From Candidatus Paceibacterota bacterium (GTDB taxonomy: Bacteria; Verrucomicrobiota; Verrucomicrobiia; Limisphaerales; UBA8199), in assembly GCA_035452965.1 (NCBI GenBank), contig DAOTCE010000005.1:47423-111422 (forward strand): DNA of 64,000 nt, read 5' to 3'. The translations under genes and the position numbers were made by a program. Position 1 is the first letter of the stretch, and every line of letters begins with the position of its first letter. Under the pieces are notes generated by a model. The model worked only from the letters and a program-made list of their open reading frames with translations, was not told where the DNA came from and ran no database searches. This document shows, piece by piece, positions 35,388 through 44,483 of the stretch.

Positions 35388-36970
35388 TGTCGAATCCTTG
35401 TAACACACAGGCCGCAGTTCCTTTGATCGAGCATCCACCGCAGGTGGACCCAACGGCACACGAAGGGAAGAAGAGTTATGGCCAGATACTGAAGTCCTCG
35501 GCGTTGATTGGCGGTTCGTCGGTGGTGGGCATCGGCATCGGGATTATTCGGACAAAGGCGATGGCTTTGTTCCTGGGGCCGGCCGGGGTCGGACTTATGG
35601 GGTTATACAGCTCGATTCTCGACCTGACGAATAGCCTTGCCGGCATGGGTATCAACAGCAGCGGGGTGCGGCAGATTGCGGAGGCCGTCGGTTCCGGCGA
35701 GACCGGGCGGATCGCGCGAACCGTGGCCGTGCTGCGGCGAACAGCGATTGTGCTTGGTGTGCTGGGAGCGCTTTTGCTCATTGTGTCTTCCAGAGAGGTT
35801 TCCAGGCTGACTTTTGGAAGCGATCAACACACCGCCGCGGTAGCCGTGCTTGCACTGGCGGTGTTCTTTGGCGCCATAGCCGGCGGCCAAGGGGCGCTCA
35901 TCCAAGGAATGCGACGCATTTCGGACCTTGCCAAGATGGGAGTGCTGGGCAACCTTTTCGGCGTCATGATCAGCGTTCCGCTGGTCTATTTCTTTCGCGA
36001 AGACGGCATCGTGCCATCGCTCGTGGCGATTGCAGCTATGGGGATTCTGACTTCGTGGTGGTACAGCCGAAAGGTGCAAATTCAGGCGCAGCGAGTTACG
36101 TTGCATGAGGTGAAACAGGAGGCGAGCGCCCTGTTGAAACTCGGCTTCGTATTCATGGCCAGTGGCGTTTTGACCATGGGTGCCGCTTACGCGATTAGAC
36201 TCATCGTTCTTCGAAAAGTGGGTTTTGAGGCCGCTGGCTTGTATCAATCTGCCTGGGCCCTCGGCGGAATGTATGTGGCGTTCATCACACAGTCCATGGT
36301 AGCCGATTTCTATCCCCGGTTGACGGCGGTTGCCAGAGATAACGCAGAATGCAATCGGTTGGTGAACGAACAAGCAGAAATCAGCCAGTTGTTGGCAGGG
36401 CCCGGGGTGATCGCCACTATGACCTTTGCGCCGCTGGTCATCGCAATGTTCTATAGCTCCAGGTTTGCCGCGGCAGTGGAACCCCTAAGGTGGATCTGTT
36501 TTGGGATGGCCCTGCGTGTCATCGCCTGGCCCATGGGATTCATCATTTTGGCAAAGGGCTTGCAGACTATCTTCTTCTGGGTCGAAGTTGGTGCCACCGT
36601 TATTCACGTTGGACTAGCCTTCATGTTCGTTGGCTATTATGGGTTGCCCGGCGCCACGATAGCATTTTTCGGGCTCTATGTTTGCTATGGGATATTTGTC
36701 TACGTGATCGTGCGCCGACTCAGCGGCTTCCGATGGTGCGCGGCCAACCGGCGGATCGGGTTGTTATTTGTTCCTGTGATTACAGTAGTATTCTGCAGTT
36801 TCTACTGGCTTCCTTTTTGGGTTGCGACCACCGTTGGATCGGTGGCTACGTTGGCGAGTGCCGTGTATTCGATTCGACTACTCGTGCGCCTGATGCCTAT
36901 GAATCGAATCCCGCGTCCCATACGGCAGTTGCTCGTGTGGTTGCGGATCGCGCCTTCGGGCATCATTTGA
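35387..36970 (+). CDS. Wzx-type polysaccharide flippase (MATE/MOP superfamily)
   Basis: 527 residues from ATG 35387, with about twelve to fourteen hydrophobic helices after a polar N-terminus. The opening SSALIGGSSVVGIGIGIIRT plus GPAGVGLMGLYSSILDLTNSLAGMGI is typical of O-antigen/exopolysaccharide translocases of the RfbX/WzxE group. It moves undecaprenyl-linked repeat units to the outer face of the inner membrane for the polymerase at 26603. It is the only flippase candidate in the window and confirms a Wzx/Wzy-dependent route. Confidence 0.92.
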   Translation: MSNPCNTQAAVPLIEHPPQVDPTAHEGKKSYGQILKSSALIGGSSVVGIGIGIIRTKAMALFLGPAGVGLMGLYSSILDLTNSLAGMGINSSGVRQIAEAVGSGETGRIARTVAVLRRTAIVLGVLGALLLIVSSREVSRLTFGSDQHTAAVAVLALAVFFGAIAGGQGALIQGMRRISDLAKMGVLGNLFGVMISVPLVYFFREDGIVPSLVAIAAMGILTSWWYSRKVQIQAQRVTLHEVKQEASALLKLGFVFMASGVLTMGAAYAIRLIVLRKVGFEAAGLYQSAWALGGMYVAFITQSMVADFYPRLTAVARDNAECNRLVNEQAEISQLLAGPGVIATMTFAPLVIAMFYSSRFAAAVEPLRWICFGMALRVIAWPMGFIILAKGLQTIFFWVEVGATVIHVGLAFMFVGYYGLPGATIAFFGLYVCYGIFVYVIVRRLSGFRWCAANRRIGLLFVPVITVVFCSFYWLPFWVATTVGSVATLASAVYSIRLLVRLMPMNRIPRPIRQLLVWLRIAPSGII

Positions 36971-37088
36971 GGACGCTGCGCTGATTCTGATACGGTGGAA
37001 TAGCCGCGAAAAGGCGCAAAATACGCAAAAACGAGGAGAACTCTATTACAGGCTACTTACCTCTTAGCGAGCCTCGGAAGCGCTGACC

Positions 37089-38210
37089 ATGCCAAATCCC
37101 ACTGTTAGCTTCGTCGTTCCGTGTTACAAGCTGGCCCACCTGCTGCCGGAATGTGTGAACTCCATTCTCGGCCAAACGTACGGCGATTTTGAAGTGCTGA
37201 TCATGGACGACTGCTCGCCAGATAACACGGCAGAAGTAGCCCGGTCGTTTCAGGATCCGCGAGTGAAACACGTTCGCAACGACCCAAATCTCGGGGCGCT
37301 GGCCAATTACAACAAGGGGATTAAGCTTAGCCGTGGCAGGTATGTGTGGCTGATCTCAGCGGACGATATTCTGAGGCGTCCCTATGTGCTGCAGCGTTTC
37401 GTCAATCTTATGGATGCGAATCCGGGGATTGGCTATGCGTTTTGTCCCGGAGTGGGTTTGAAAAATGGAATTGAAACGGGGCTCATTGACTATTCCACCT
37501 ACGGGCATTGTGACCGAGTAGTTGCCGGTCGGACCTTCCTTCACAAGCTTATCGAGTACGACGTCGTCCTGACGGCGGGTGCAATGGCGCGACGTGAATG
37601 CTATGAGAAGATAAGTTACTTTCCTATTAACCCGGCGTGGGCGCCCGTCCCGATAGATCTATGCTGGTGTGGTGACTGGTATCTGTGGTGCGCGTTCGCT
37701 CTCCATTATGACGTTGGCTATCTAGCAGAGCCGATGGTGTGCTATCGCGACCATGATCTCGCGTTGACCGTGACTGTAGCCAAGCAGAAGATTCTCAATT
37801 GCTTTTTCACTGAAGTTGCCATGCGCCGGAAGATCAAGCAAGAGGCTGAGGCGGTAGGATGCGGCACAGTCTCCAGAAAGTGCCTGGATTGGATGGCAAT
37901 CGACTATGCGCGGCATCTCACCGGCAAGGACTATCGGTCTTACATGTCCAAAATCACGTTCGAGATGTTCGAGGAATCATTGTGCTGGAATATTGCGGAT
38001 GAGCGCGAGCGTACGCGGGTCCGCTCACGGACCTATAGCGAAGTTGCAGACCACTGTTTCGATTCGGGCGACCTCGGCCAGGCCAAACAGTTCTATTCCC
38101 GGGCCCTGAAACAGGATCCATGGATGGTGAAGGCGCGGGTCAAGCGTCTCCTGCTTTCATTAGGCAGGCCTGGTGAAATTGTCCGCCGACGCTTGCGGGC
38201 GTGCGTGTGA
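37089..38210 (+). CDS. glycosyltransferase family 2 with TPR-like C-terminal tail
   Basis: 373 residues from ATG 37089. The opening VSFVVPCYKLAHLLPECVNS and LIMDDCSPDNTAEV are followed by NLGALANYNKGIKLSRGRYV and the metal site SADD. About 300-373 contains YSEVADHCFDSGDLGQAKQFYSRAL, which reads as a single TPR-like helix pair. It adds a sugar in repeat-unit assembly. The 118-base gap upstream holds a CGCGAAAAGGCGCAAAATACGC-type A-rich iteration (about 37002-37035), one of the intergenic repeats scattered through this window. Confidence 0.92.
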   Translation: MPNPTVSFVVPCYKLAHLLPECVNSILGQTYGDFEVLIMDDCSPDNTAEVARSFQDPRVKHVRNDPNLGALANYNKGIKLSRGRYVWLISADDILRRPYVLQRFVNLMDANPGIGYAFCPGVGLKNGIETGLIDYSTYGHCDRVVAGRTFLHKLIEYDVVLTAGAMARRECYEKISYFPINPAWAPVPIDLCWCGDWYLWCAFALHYDVGYLAEPMVCYRDHDLALTVTVAKQKILNCFFTEVAMRRKIKQEAEAVGCGTVSRKCLDWMAIDYARHLTGKDYRSYMSKITFEMFEESLCWNIADERERTRVRSRTYSEVADHCFDSGDLGQAKQFYSRALKQDPWMVKARVKRLLLSLGRPGEIVRRRLRACV

Positions 38211-38278
38211 GGACGATTTCCTTTTGCGGTTGATCGCGATTTTGGGCATTTGAGTGCTTGACACAGCGTAACGAAGCA

Positions 38279-39295
38279 ATGCAGCTTGAAAACAACATGA
38301 ATATTTCACGCGTTCTGGTCACGGGTGGAGCCGGGTTTCTTGGCGCGAGCCTCGTGCCGCTGCTCCTGCAGCGGGGCTACGAGGTCGTGGTGATTGATGA
38401 TTTCTCAAATGGAAAGGAGAGCCACCTCGCCGCTGTGAAAGATCACCCAAAGCTGAAGATCATCAGGGGCGATATCACGATCCGCGCCGATGTTGAGCGG
38501 GCTTGTGCGGGGTGCGATGCGATCATTCACCTGGCGGTCTTGTGCCTTCGGCAGTCAATTTGTGATGCCGTTCGGGTTACGGGGGTGATTGTCAATGGGA
38601 CGATGAATTGCCTGCAGGTGGCGCTCGAACTGAAGCTCAAGCTTTTCCTGAACTGTTCCTCTTCGGAAGTGCTTGGCAATGCGAAGCACATACCAATGGA
38701 TGAGACGCATCCCCTGCACCCCGAGACGCCTTACGCAGCGGCGAAGGTTGCACAGGACATGCTGGTCACGAGTTACGGAAGGACCTACCAGTTGCCTTGG
38801 GCCACGATTCGGCCGTTCAATATGTATGGACCTAACTCGCATTGGCAGGGACATCGAGGGGAGCTGATCCCCAAGATGATCGTGCGCGCCCTTAATAAGT
38901 GTCCACTGATCGTTTTTGGCGATGGCCAACAATCGCGCGACTTCCTGTATGTTGAGGAGGCGGCGCTAGCGGTGTGCAAGGTGCTGGAGTGCGAATCGGC
39001 TCTGGGCCAGACCGTGAACTTCTGCACGGGCATTGACACGACGGTGCAGCGCATAGCCGAGATAATCTGCGCCAACTGCGGCTTCGACCCGCAGCAGATG
39101 ATCGAATACCAGGAGGCGCGCCCCGGGGATGTGCGCAGGCTTATTGGGGATGTAACCCGGTTCAAAGAGTTGTTCGGGTTTGTTCCAAAAGTTTCCGTGG
39201 AGGACGGAATCGCAAGGACCATAGAATGGTTCAAATCGCTACCCATCGCGCCGGAGACAATGCTCGCGCAGATGGCAACGCGGAATTGGGAGTAA
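38279..39295 (+). CDS. NAD-dependent nucleotide-sugar epimerase/dehydratase (extended SDR)
   Basis: 338 residues from ATG 38279 (ATG 38297 also plausible). The Rossmann motif is VLVTGGAGFLGASLVPLL, the catalytic Ser lies in NCSSSEVLG and the YxxxK pair in PYAAAKVAQDM. RPFNMYGPNSHWQGHRGELIPKM and QSRDFLYVEEA are typical of UDP-glucose/UDP-glucuronate or UDP-GlcNAc epimerase-dehydratases. Where most members have NP(R/Q) after the active-site His-Leu-Ala, this one has HLAVLCLRQS, shared in altered form with the SDR at 44484. The exact sugar is unknown. Confidence 0.9.
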   Translation: MQLENNMNISRVLVTGGAGFLGASLVPLLLQRGYEVVVIDDFSNGKESHLAAVKDHPKLKIIRGDITIRADVERACAGCDAIIHLAVLCLRQSICDAVRVTGVIVNGTMNCLQVALELKLKLFLNCSSSEVLGNAKHIPMDETHPLHPETPYAAAKVAQDMLVTSYGRTYQLPWATIRPFNMYGPNSHWQGHRGELIPKMIVRALNKCPLIVFGDGQQSRDFLYVEEAALAVCKVLECESALGQTVNFCTGIDTTVQRIAEIICANCGFDPQQMIEYQEARPGDVRRLIGDVTRFKELFGFVPKVSVEDGIARTIEWFKSLPIAPETMLAQMATRNWE

Positions 39296-39430
39296 AGTTG
39301 GAGGCAAGCTTGCTTGCGAAAGTGGACAGGTCTGGGTCGCGGGGCGGTTGACGCAATCAAGCAGTTTTTGTTCTGAAACGAGCGATTCGGTGGGCTGGAG
39401 AACTTCGGGTAATTGAAAGGCAGGGACGAC

Positions 39431-40825
39431 ATGGACAAAAATAGGTGCTCTGATCTTGTTTCGCGGTATCGCCTCGGTTGGCGAGGTTTCGCCCTGGGCG
39501 TGCTGCCTTTATGGGTCGCGACTGCCCCTTTGTTGTGGCATCGATCGGCTAATGCGCGATGGTGGGGGTATAGTCAGAGCTATGCTGCGGGGCTGATACT
39601 GATTGGGTTTTTCAGTCTCGTTCTCAGCTTGTGGCTGGGGTGGCGGTGCCATAAAAAGGGAGGTCTTCAACCGGCGTTTAAGTTTGTCGTTCCTTTTTGT
39701 TTGCTGTTAGGAGCGGCTCTGCTGACTGAGATCTTCCTGCGGTTAACGGCGCCGGATGCCTTTAGCGAATACCGGCGGGCAGGAGATAGGAAGTCCATCC
39801 CATTTGGATTTGAAGCGGAGCGCCAATTCTCCTGGCGCGGGCCTTCTCCAACGGGCGGCTGGATTCAATATCACACAGATCAGTTTGGTTTTCGGGTCAA
39901 TCGGGACACCCCGAATTGGTTTGAGGGACGAACCAACCAAACTGTTCGTTTACAGGGCCTGACACCCTCCGCGCCCCTGGTTTTTACGCTCGGAGGTTCA
40001 TCGGTCTTCGGACGTTTCCTGAGTGACGATGAAACCTGGGCACACTTGCTCCAGAACAATTTGCGCCAGGCCGGCAACGCCGTCACGGTGGTAAATGCAG
40101 GCAATTGGGGCCATAATTCCTTCCAGGCACTGCTGCGGTTGTATCTCCGGATCCTGCCGCATAAACCAGATATTCTGCTCTATTACCTGGCTTTCAATGA
40201 CACCAGCCGTCACCGGCTCAACCCGGAGGATATTGCTCTACCAGATGCGGTGGCATTCAGCGACAGCCTGTCTTGTTATGTCCGCATGGTTAATGCCCAT
40301 AGGAATCTGTATTTCCGGACCATGCTATACTACTACTTCAGTGAAAGTTTGCTGCCAAAGTGCAAAGGACTGGCCAACCGGACACTTGGCCCGGAAAAGT
40401 GCGAACGATTGAAGACCTGGTTGGGAAGGCAGGGCAGCATTCCCGCCGGTGCGCAAGGCGATGGAGCCGACATTATTATGCACAATGGCCAGCGGTATTT
40501 GCGCAACCTGAGGAGCATGGTGGACATGTGCAAACGCCATGGCACCCGCCTCGTGCTCGTCACCTTTGTTTGCGACGGCCAGCGCATCGATCCTTTTACC
40601 CGCAGGAGCATCCAGCACTATAACGAACTGATGCGGCAGGTGGCGCATGAAGAAGGGTTGGATCTCGTTGATATGGAATCGGCTTTCTCCACCCTGGGGG
40701 ATCTCGAAAAGCACTTTACGGATGATCACTATCATCCATCTCGCCTCTGCGCCGAACAAATTGCCGCCGAGCTGGCAAAGACTTATCCTGAGTGGGGACA
40801 TCGGAAGGTGGCTTCAAAGCGCTAA
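39431..40825 (+). CDS. membrane-anchored SGNH/GDSL-like hydrolase
   Basis: 464 residues from ATG 39431, with AGGCAGGGA upstream. Three hydrophobic helices lie within residues 1-110. The remainder is an SGNH-type domain: block I FTLGGSSVFGRF (nucleophile Ser), the Gly block NAGNWGHNSFQAL, the Asn block YYLAFND, and the C-terminal catalytic pair DDHYHPS. Such proteins add or remove acyl groups on envelope polymers. It lies nine bases before a carbamoyltransferase gene and forms one unit with it and the two small membrane proteins that follow. Confidence 0.85.
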   Translation: MDKNRCSDLVSRYRLGWRGFALGVLPLWVATAPLLWHRSANARWWGYSQSYAAGLILIGFFSLVLSLWLGWRCHKKGGLQPAFKFVVPFCLLLGAALLTEIFLRLTAPDAFSEYRRAGDRKSIPFGFEAERQFSWRGPSPTGGWIQYHTDQFGFRVNRDTPNWFEGRTNQTVRLQGLTPSAPLVFTLGGSSVFGRFLSDDETWAHLLQNNLRQAGNAVTVVNAGNWGHNSFQALLRLYLRILPHKPDILLYYLAFNDTSRHRLNPEDIALPDAVAFSDSLSCYVRMVNAHRNLYFRTMLYYYFSESLLPKCKGLANRTLGPEKCERLKTWLGRQGSIPAGAQGDGADIIMHNGQRYLRNLRSMVDMCKRHGTRLVLVTFVCDGQRIDPFTRRSIQHYNELMRQVAHEEGLDLVDMESAFSTLGDLEKHFTDDHYHPSRLCAEQIAAELAKTYPEWGHRKVASKR

Positions 40826-40834
40826 AGGAACTGC

Positions 40835-42691
40835 ATGACAAGCATTCTCGGCATATCGGCTTTCTATCACGACAGCGCAGCGGCTTTGGTGGTGGATGGA
40901 GAAATCGCCGCGGCCGCCCAGGAAGAGCGTTTCACTCGCAAGAAGCACGATCCAGGATTTCCAGCTCATGCGATCGCATATTGTCTAAAAGAAGCCGGCG
41001 TGCGAGCCGAGCAATTGGATTACATCGCTTTCTACGACAAACCGCTGACCAAGTTCGACCGGCTTCTGGAAACCTACCTGGCCTATGCGCCAGCCGGCCT
41101 GCGAAGTTTCCGCCTGGCCATGCCCCTTTGGCTGAAAGACAAACTGCACATGAAGCGCACTTTGCGCCAGCGCTTCATGACCAACCCCCGAACACCGCTT
41201 GTCTTTACGGATCATCACGAGAGCCATGCGGCCAGCGCTTTCTTTCCCTGCCCCTACAATTCGGCCGCGATCCTCACTATTGACGGGGTAGGCGAGTGGA
41301 GCACCGCCACCTACGGGGTGGGCGAAGGGAACAAATTGCGCTTGCTCAAACAGCTGGTTTTTCCCCACTCCCTTGGCCTGCTTTATTCGGCCTTCACCTA
41401 TTTCTGTGGTTTCAAGGTAAACAGCGGAGAGTATAAACTAATGGGCCTGGCCCCATACGGGAAGCCGCTCTATTACGACATTATCCTCAAGCACCTGGTG
41501 AATCTGCGCCCTGATGGCAGCCTGTGGTTGAACATGGATTATTTCAATTACTGCCAGGGGTTGACTATGACCAATCATCGGTTCCATCAGCTATTTGGTG
41601 GCGGCCCGCGACGTCCGGAGTCTATGCTCGAGCAGCGACACATGGACATCGCCGCCAGTATCCAGAAGGTAACCGAAGAAGCCGTAATGCGCATGGCCGA
41701 GGAAATTCAGCGGCAGACCAGGATGAAGCACCTTGTTCTCGCCGGGGGGGTCGCTCTCAATTGTGTAGCCAACGGGCGGCTGTTGCGCGAGGGACCTTTT
41801 GAGGATATCTGGATTCAACCGGCGGCTGGCGACGCTGGCGGCGCACTGGGGGCTGCCCTCTTCGTCTGGCATCAGCTGCTCAATAACCCGCGTGCGCCTC
41901 AGGGGCAGGACGCCCAGAAAGGGAGCTTGCTGGGGCCAAAGTTTAGCGAAGAGGAAATTGCCAGCGTATTGGATGAATCGCGTGTCCCCTATAAGCGCTT
42001 TACGGATGAACGGTCGCTGCTCGAACACATTGCGCAATCCATGGCGAGCGGACAGATTGTCGGCTGGTTCCATGGACGGATGGAATTCGGACCGCGCGCG
42101 CTTGGAGCACGCAGCATTATCGGCGATGCCCGAAGCAGCGCCATGCAGGCCACGATGAACCTGAAGATCAAATTCCGCGAGAGCTTCCGGCCGTTCGCCC
42201 CATGTGTGCTCCAGGAGCGGGTTCACGACTATTTTGAGATGCGCCAATCGCAGGAAAGCCCCTACATGCTGCTGGTTGCGCCGGTGCGGGAGAAACATCG
42301 GCTGAACCTTTCCGAAAACGACATGCGGAAAATGTCCGGGGACCCGGATCTGCGCCAGCGGGTGAATATTGTGCGTTCCACCGTTCCTGCCATAACGCAC
42401 GTTGATTATAGCGCCCGGGTCCAAACTGTGGATGAGCGGCGACATGGACGATTTTATCGCCTGATGAAGACCTTTGAGCGATTGACGACTTGCCCTGTTA
42501 TTGTCAACACGAGCTTCAACGTGCGGGGGGAGCCGATTGTCTGCACTCCACAAGATGCGCTGCGCTGCTTCCTGGCGACCGATATGGACGTGCTTGTCCT
42601 TGAAGACTTCGTCCTGCGCAAGGAGAAGATGAACAAGACTGTCACCGAGGCCGAACGCGCCAAGTATCTGGCCCAATTTGAACTCGATTGA
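40835..42691 (+). CDS. carbamoyltransferase, NodU/CmcH family
   Basis: 618 residues. The N-terminal ASKHA-like domain opens ILGISAFYHDSAAALVVDG, and the metal-binding block is DHHESHAASAFF. The active region contains LAGGVALNCVANGRLL, and the C-terminal YrdC-like part holds MEFGPRALGARSIIGDAR and VNTSFNVRGEPIVCTP. Family members use carbamoyl phosphate and ATP to carbamoylate a hydroxyl, as in Nod factors, cephamycins and saxitoxin. Here the acceptor is probably a sugar of the polymer or a lipid. It has normal length and is intact. Confidence 0.95.
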   Translation: MTSILGISAFYHDSAAALVVDGEIAAAAQEERFTRKKHDPGFPAHAIAYCLKEAGVRAEQLDYIAFYDKPLTKFDRLLETYLAYAPAGLRSFRLAMPLWLKDKLHMKRTLRQRFMTNPRTPLVFTDHHESHAASAFFPCPYNSAAILTIDGVGEWSTATYGVGEGNKLRLLKQLVFPHSLGLLYSAFTYFCGFKVNSGEYKLMGLAPYGKPLYYDIILKHLVNLRPDGSLWLNMDYFNYCQGLTMTNHRFHQLFGGGPRRPESMLEQRHMDIAASIQKVTEEAVMRMAEEIQRQTRMKHLVLAGGVALNCVANGRLLREGPFEDIWIQPAAGDAGGALGAALFVWHQLLNNPRAPQGQDAQKGSLLGPKFSEEEIASVLDESRVPYKRFTDERSLLEHIAQSMASGQIVGWFHGRMEFGPRALGARSIIGDARSSAMQATMNLKIKFRESFRPFAPCVLQERVHDYFEMRQSQESPYMLLVAPVREKHRLNLSENDMRKMSGDPDLRQRVNIVRSTVPAITHVDYSARVQTVDERRHGRFYRLMKTFERLTTCPVIVNTSFNVRGEPIVCTPQDALRCFLATDMDVLVLEDFVLRKEKMNKTVTEAERAKYLAQFELD

Positions 42692-42703
42692 TGCTACCGG
42701 ATT

Positions 42704-43120
42704 ATGAAGCTGTCTGACCTGCCCCTCCATCCCACCAGCAGGGTCCTCCGGCAATTTGCCGCGACATGGCTGCTCTTCTTCCTTGCCATCGGAGCTTATC
42801 AATGGCTGATCAAACGGCACCCGGAGGCGGGTCTGGGCCTGGCAGTTTTGGCGGTCGTCATCGGAGTTCTAGGCCTGCTTAAGCCGGCAGCTGTTCGCTG
42901 GTTGTTCGTCGGCTGGATGATCCTGGCTTTTCCCATCGGCTGGGTTATCTCGCAAATGACGTTGATCATACTCTTCTACCTGATTATCACCCCCGTAGCA
43001 GCGTTCTTTCGGCTGCGGGGACGGGATTTGCTGATGCGGAAACCGGCTTCAGACCGTTCAAGCTTTTGGATCTCCAAAACTACCCCCTCCGATGTTCAGA
43101 GCTATTTTCATCAATACTAA
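42704..43120 (+). CDS. SxtJ-family small membrane protein
   Basis: 138 residues with three to four hydrophobic helices (FAATWLLFFLAIGAYQWLI, LGLAVLAVVIGVLGLL, LFVGWMILAFPIGWVISQM, IILFYLIITPVAAFF) and a polar C-terminus containing LRGRDLLMRKP. This matches SxtJ, a protein of unknown function found beside carbamoyltransferases, including in saxitoxin clusters. It begins 13 bases after the carbamoyltransferase stop. A role as membrane anchor or partner of that enzyme is a guess from the constant neighbourhood. Confidence 0.85.
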   Translation: MKLSDLPLHPTSRVLRQFAATWLLFFLAIGAYQWLIKRHPEAGLGLAVLAVVIGVLGLLKPAAVRWLFVGWMILAFPIGWVISQMTLIILFYLIITPVAAFFRLRGRDLLMRKPASDRSSFWISKTTPSDVQSYFHQY

Positions 43121-43146
43121 GTTAAACCTCACAGAAGTTGGGAACT

Positions 43147-43353
43147 ATGAGCGAACAAGAGTTGAATGAATTCCAGAAGGCGGCTGCCGATCATGGTCAG
43201 AAGCAAGGCAACCTGTTCACGGAACTATGGGGATTCCTCCGGCACAATAAGAAGTGGTGGTTGCTGCCGATCCTGTTCTTCTTGCTGTTCTTCGGGCTGC
43301 TGATCTTTCTATCAGGGACGGGCGTGGCGCCCTTTATCTACACCTTATTCTGA
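43147..43353 (+). CDS. DUF5989-family small single-pass membrane protein
   Basis: 68 residues from ATG 43147. A polar N-terminus of about 30 residues precedes LFTELWGFLRHNKKWWLLP and one long hydrophobic helix (ILFFLLFFGLLIFLSGTG), ending in APFIYTLF. The ELWxFLxxxKKWWLxP signature and length fit DUF5989, which travels with carbamoyltransferase and SxtJ genes. No biochemical role is known. It closes the four-gene module that starts at 39431. Confidence 0.85.
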   Translation: MSEQELNEFQKAAADHGQKQGNLFTELWGFLRHNKKWWLLPILFFLLFFGLLIFLSGTGVAPFIYTLF

Positions 43354-43571
43354 CAGCATCAGAATTCTACCTGACCCGCGCCACCTCAAGTGCGGGCGGT
43401 GAAGCCCAAGGCTGAACTCGTGTCAGTGCGGTTGGTTTGAGCCAGTGCCTGGATTTGGTCAAAGAACTGAAGTGTGCTATTACACCGCCGGATGATCCGT
43501 GATGTGCTAATTCGCAGTTGAACCGGGCCAGACCGTAAACGGCGCGGTCTCCAGGCAAGGACGAGGCAAAT

Positions 43572-44090
43572 ATGGATTTCTCAGAACTCATAGTGAGGCG
43601 TTATAGCGTGCGAGCCTACAAGCCCGATCCCGTGCCAGATGAGCTGCTGAAATGCGTATTGGAGGCAGCACGCATGGCACCAACCGCGGCTAACCGACAA
43701 CCCTTCCGGTTGATTGTCATGAATACGTCGGGACGCCGGTCAGAGCTGAAGCGCATCTATCATCGCGACTGGTTTGGGCAGGCTCCCTGGGTGATCTGCA
43801 TCTGTGCCGTGCCGAGCGAAGCATGGGTGCGGTGCGATGGAAAGAACTATGCCGACATTGACGTCAGCATTGCAATGGACCACTTGGTGTTGTCGGCGGC
43901 CAACGCGGGATTGGGGACGTGCTGGGTGGCCGCGTTTGACCCGGCGGCCGCCCGCGAAATCCTGTCTCTCCCGGAGGGCATCGAGCCCATCGCGTTTACC
44001 CCTCTTGGCTATCCTGCCGATCAGCTCCCCGCCAAAGAACGGAAGCCGTTGGCCGAGCTGATTTACTACGAACACTGGTCGCCAGCATAG
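43572..44090 (+). CDS. nitroreductase-family flavoprotein
   Basis: 172 residues. RRYSVRAYKPDPVPDELLKCVLEAAR and APTAANRQPFRLIV give the FMN-binding N-terminus, and AMDHLVLSAANAGLGTCWVAAF the dimer/flavin helix region. The short length fits the NfsA/NfsB-related minimal group. It probably reduces a quinone or nitro/flavin substrate with NAD(P)H. It has no obvious link to polysaccharide synthesis and is separated from both neighbours by more than 200 bases, so it is likely an independent gene. Confidence 0.9.
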   Translation: MDFSELIVRRYSVRAYKPDPVPDELLKCVLEAARMAPTAANRQPFRLIVMNTSGRRSELKRIYHRDWFGQAPWVICICAVPSEAWVRCDGKNYADIDVSIAMDHLVLSAANAGLGTCWVAAFDPAAAREILSLPEGIEPIAFTPLGYPADQLPAKERKPLAELIYYEHWSPA

Positions 44091-44483
44091 CGCCTCCGGC
44101 TCCGCCGAAGGCCTCGGTTACTCTAATTTGGAGCTTCGAGGCGCGTGGTGTGTAGGGGTGGGTCAATGCAGGTTCTGTGAATAGTCATTTCTCAACCCCG
44201 AGCTTCTGCACGGTTCACCCACTCGACTCGTCCGGCCAACTGCCAAATTTCCGTTACCAAGTGCCCAAAGACCTCCTCAGCTTCCGGTGCAGTACGGATG
44301 TCCTACCGTAGTATTTGATGTTGTAGGAGCGGTTGTGCCTTGAGAGCCTAGGCTCTGGAAATTGCGGGCGAAGAGTGTTGTTGCGAGCGCGCAAATAAAA
44401 TGGCTGGCCAGTGAGGATATCTAACTGATACCGCCGCCAAGCCGGCGTTTGGCTAAACTATTAGCGAAAGGAAAGCACAGATA
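44091..44483. other. intergenic region before the second sugar block
   Basis: No gene. A perfect 14-base palindrome AGAGCCTAGGCTCT lies at 44343-44356, 128 bases before the next start. Such a palindrome is expected a few times by chance in 64 kb, so it is only a weak operator candidate. A strong Shine-Dalgarno-like AAAGGAAAG sits at 44466-44474, nine bases before the ATG of the epimerase. Confidence 0.4.

Noticed and set aside
44343..44356. Perfect 14-base palindrome as a regulator site
   Set aside because: About four perfect 14-base palindromes are expected by chance in 64 kb, and there is a single copy; kept only as a note in the intergenic entry.
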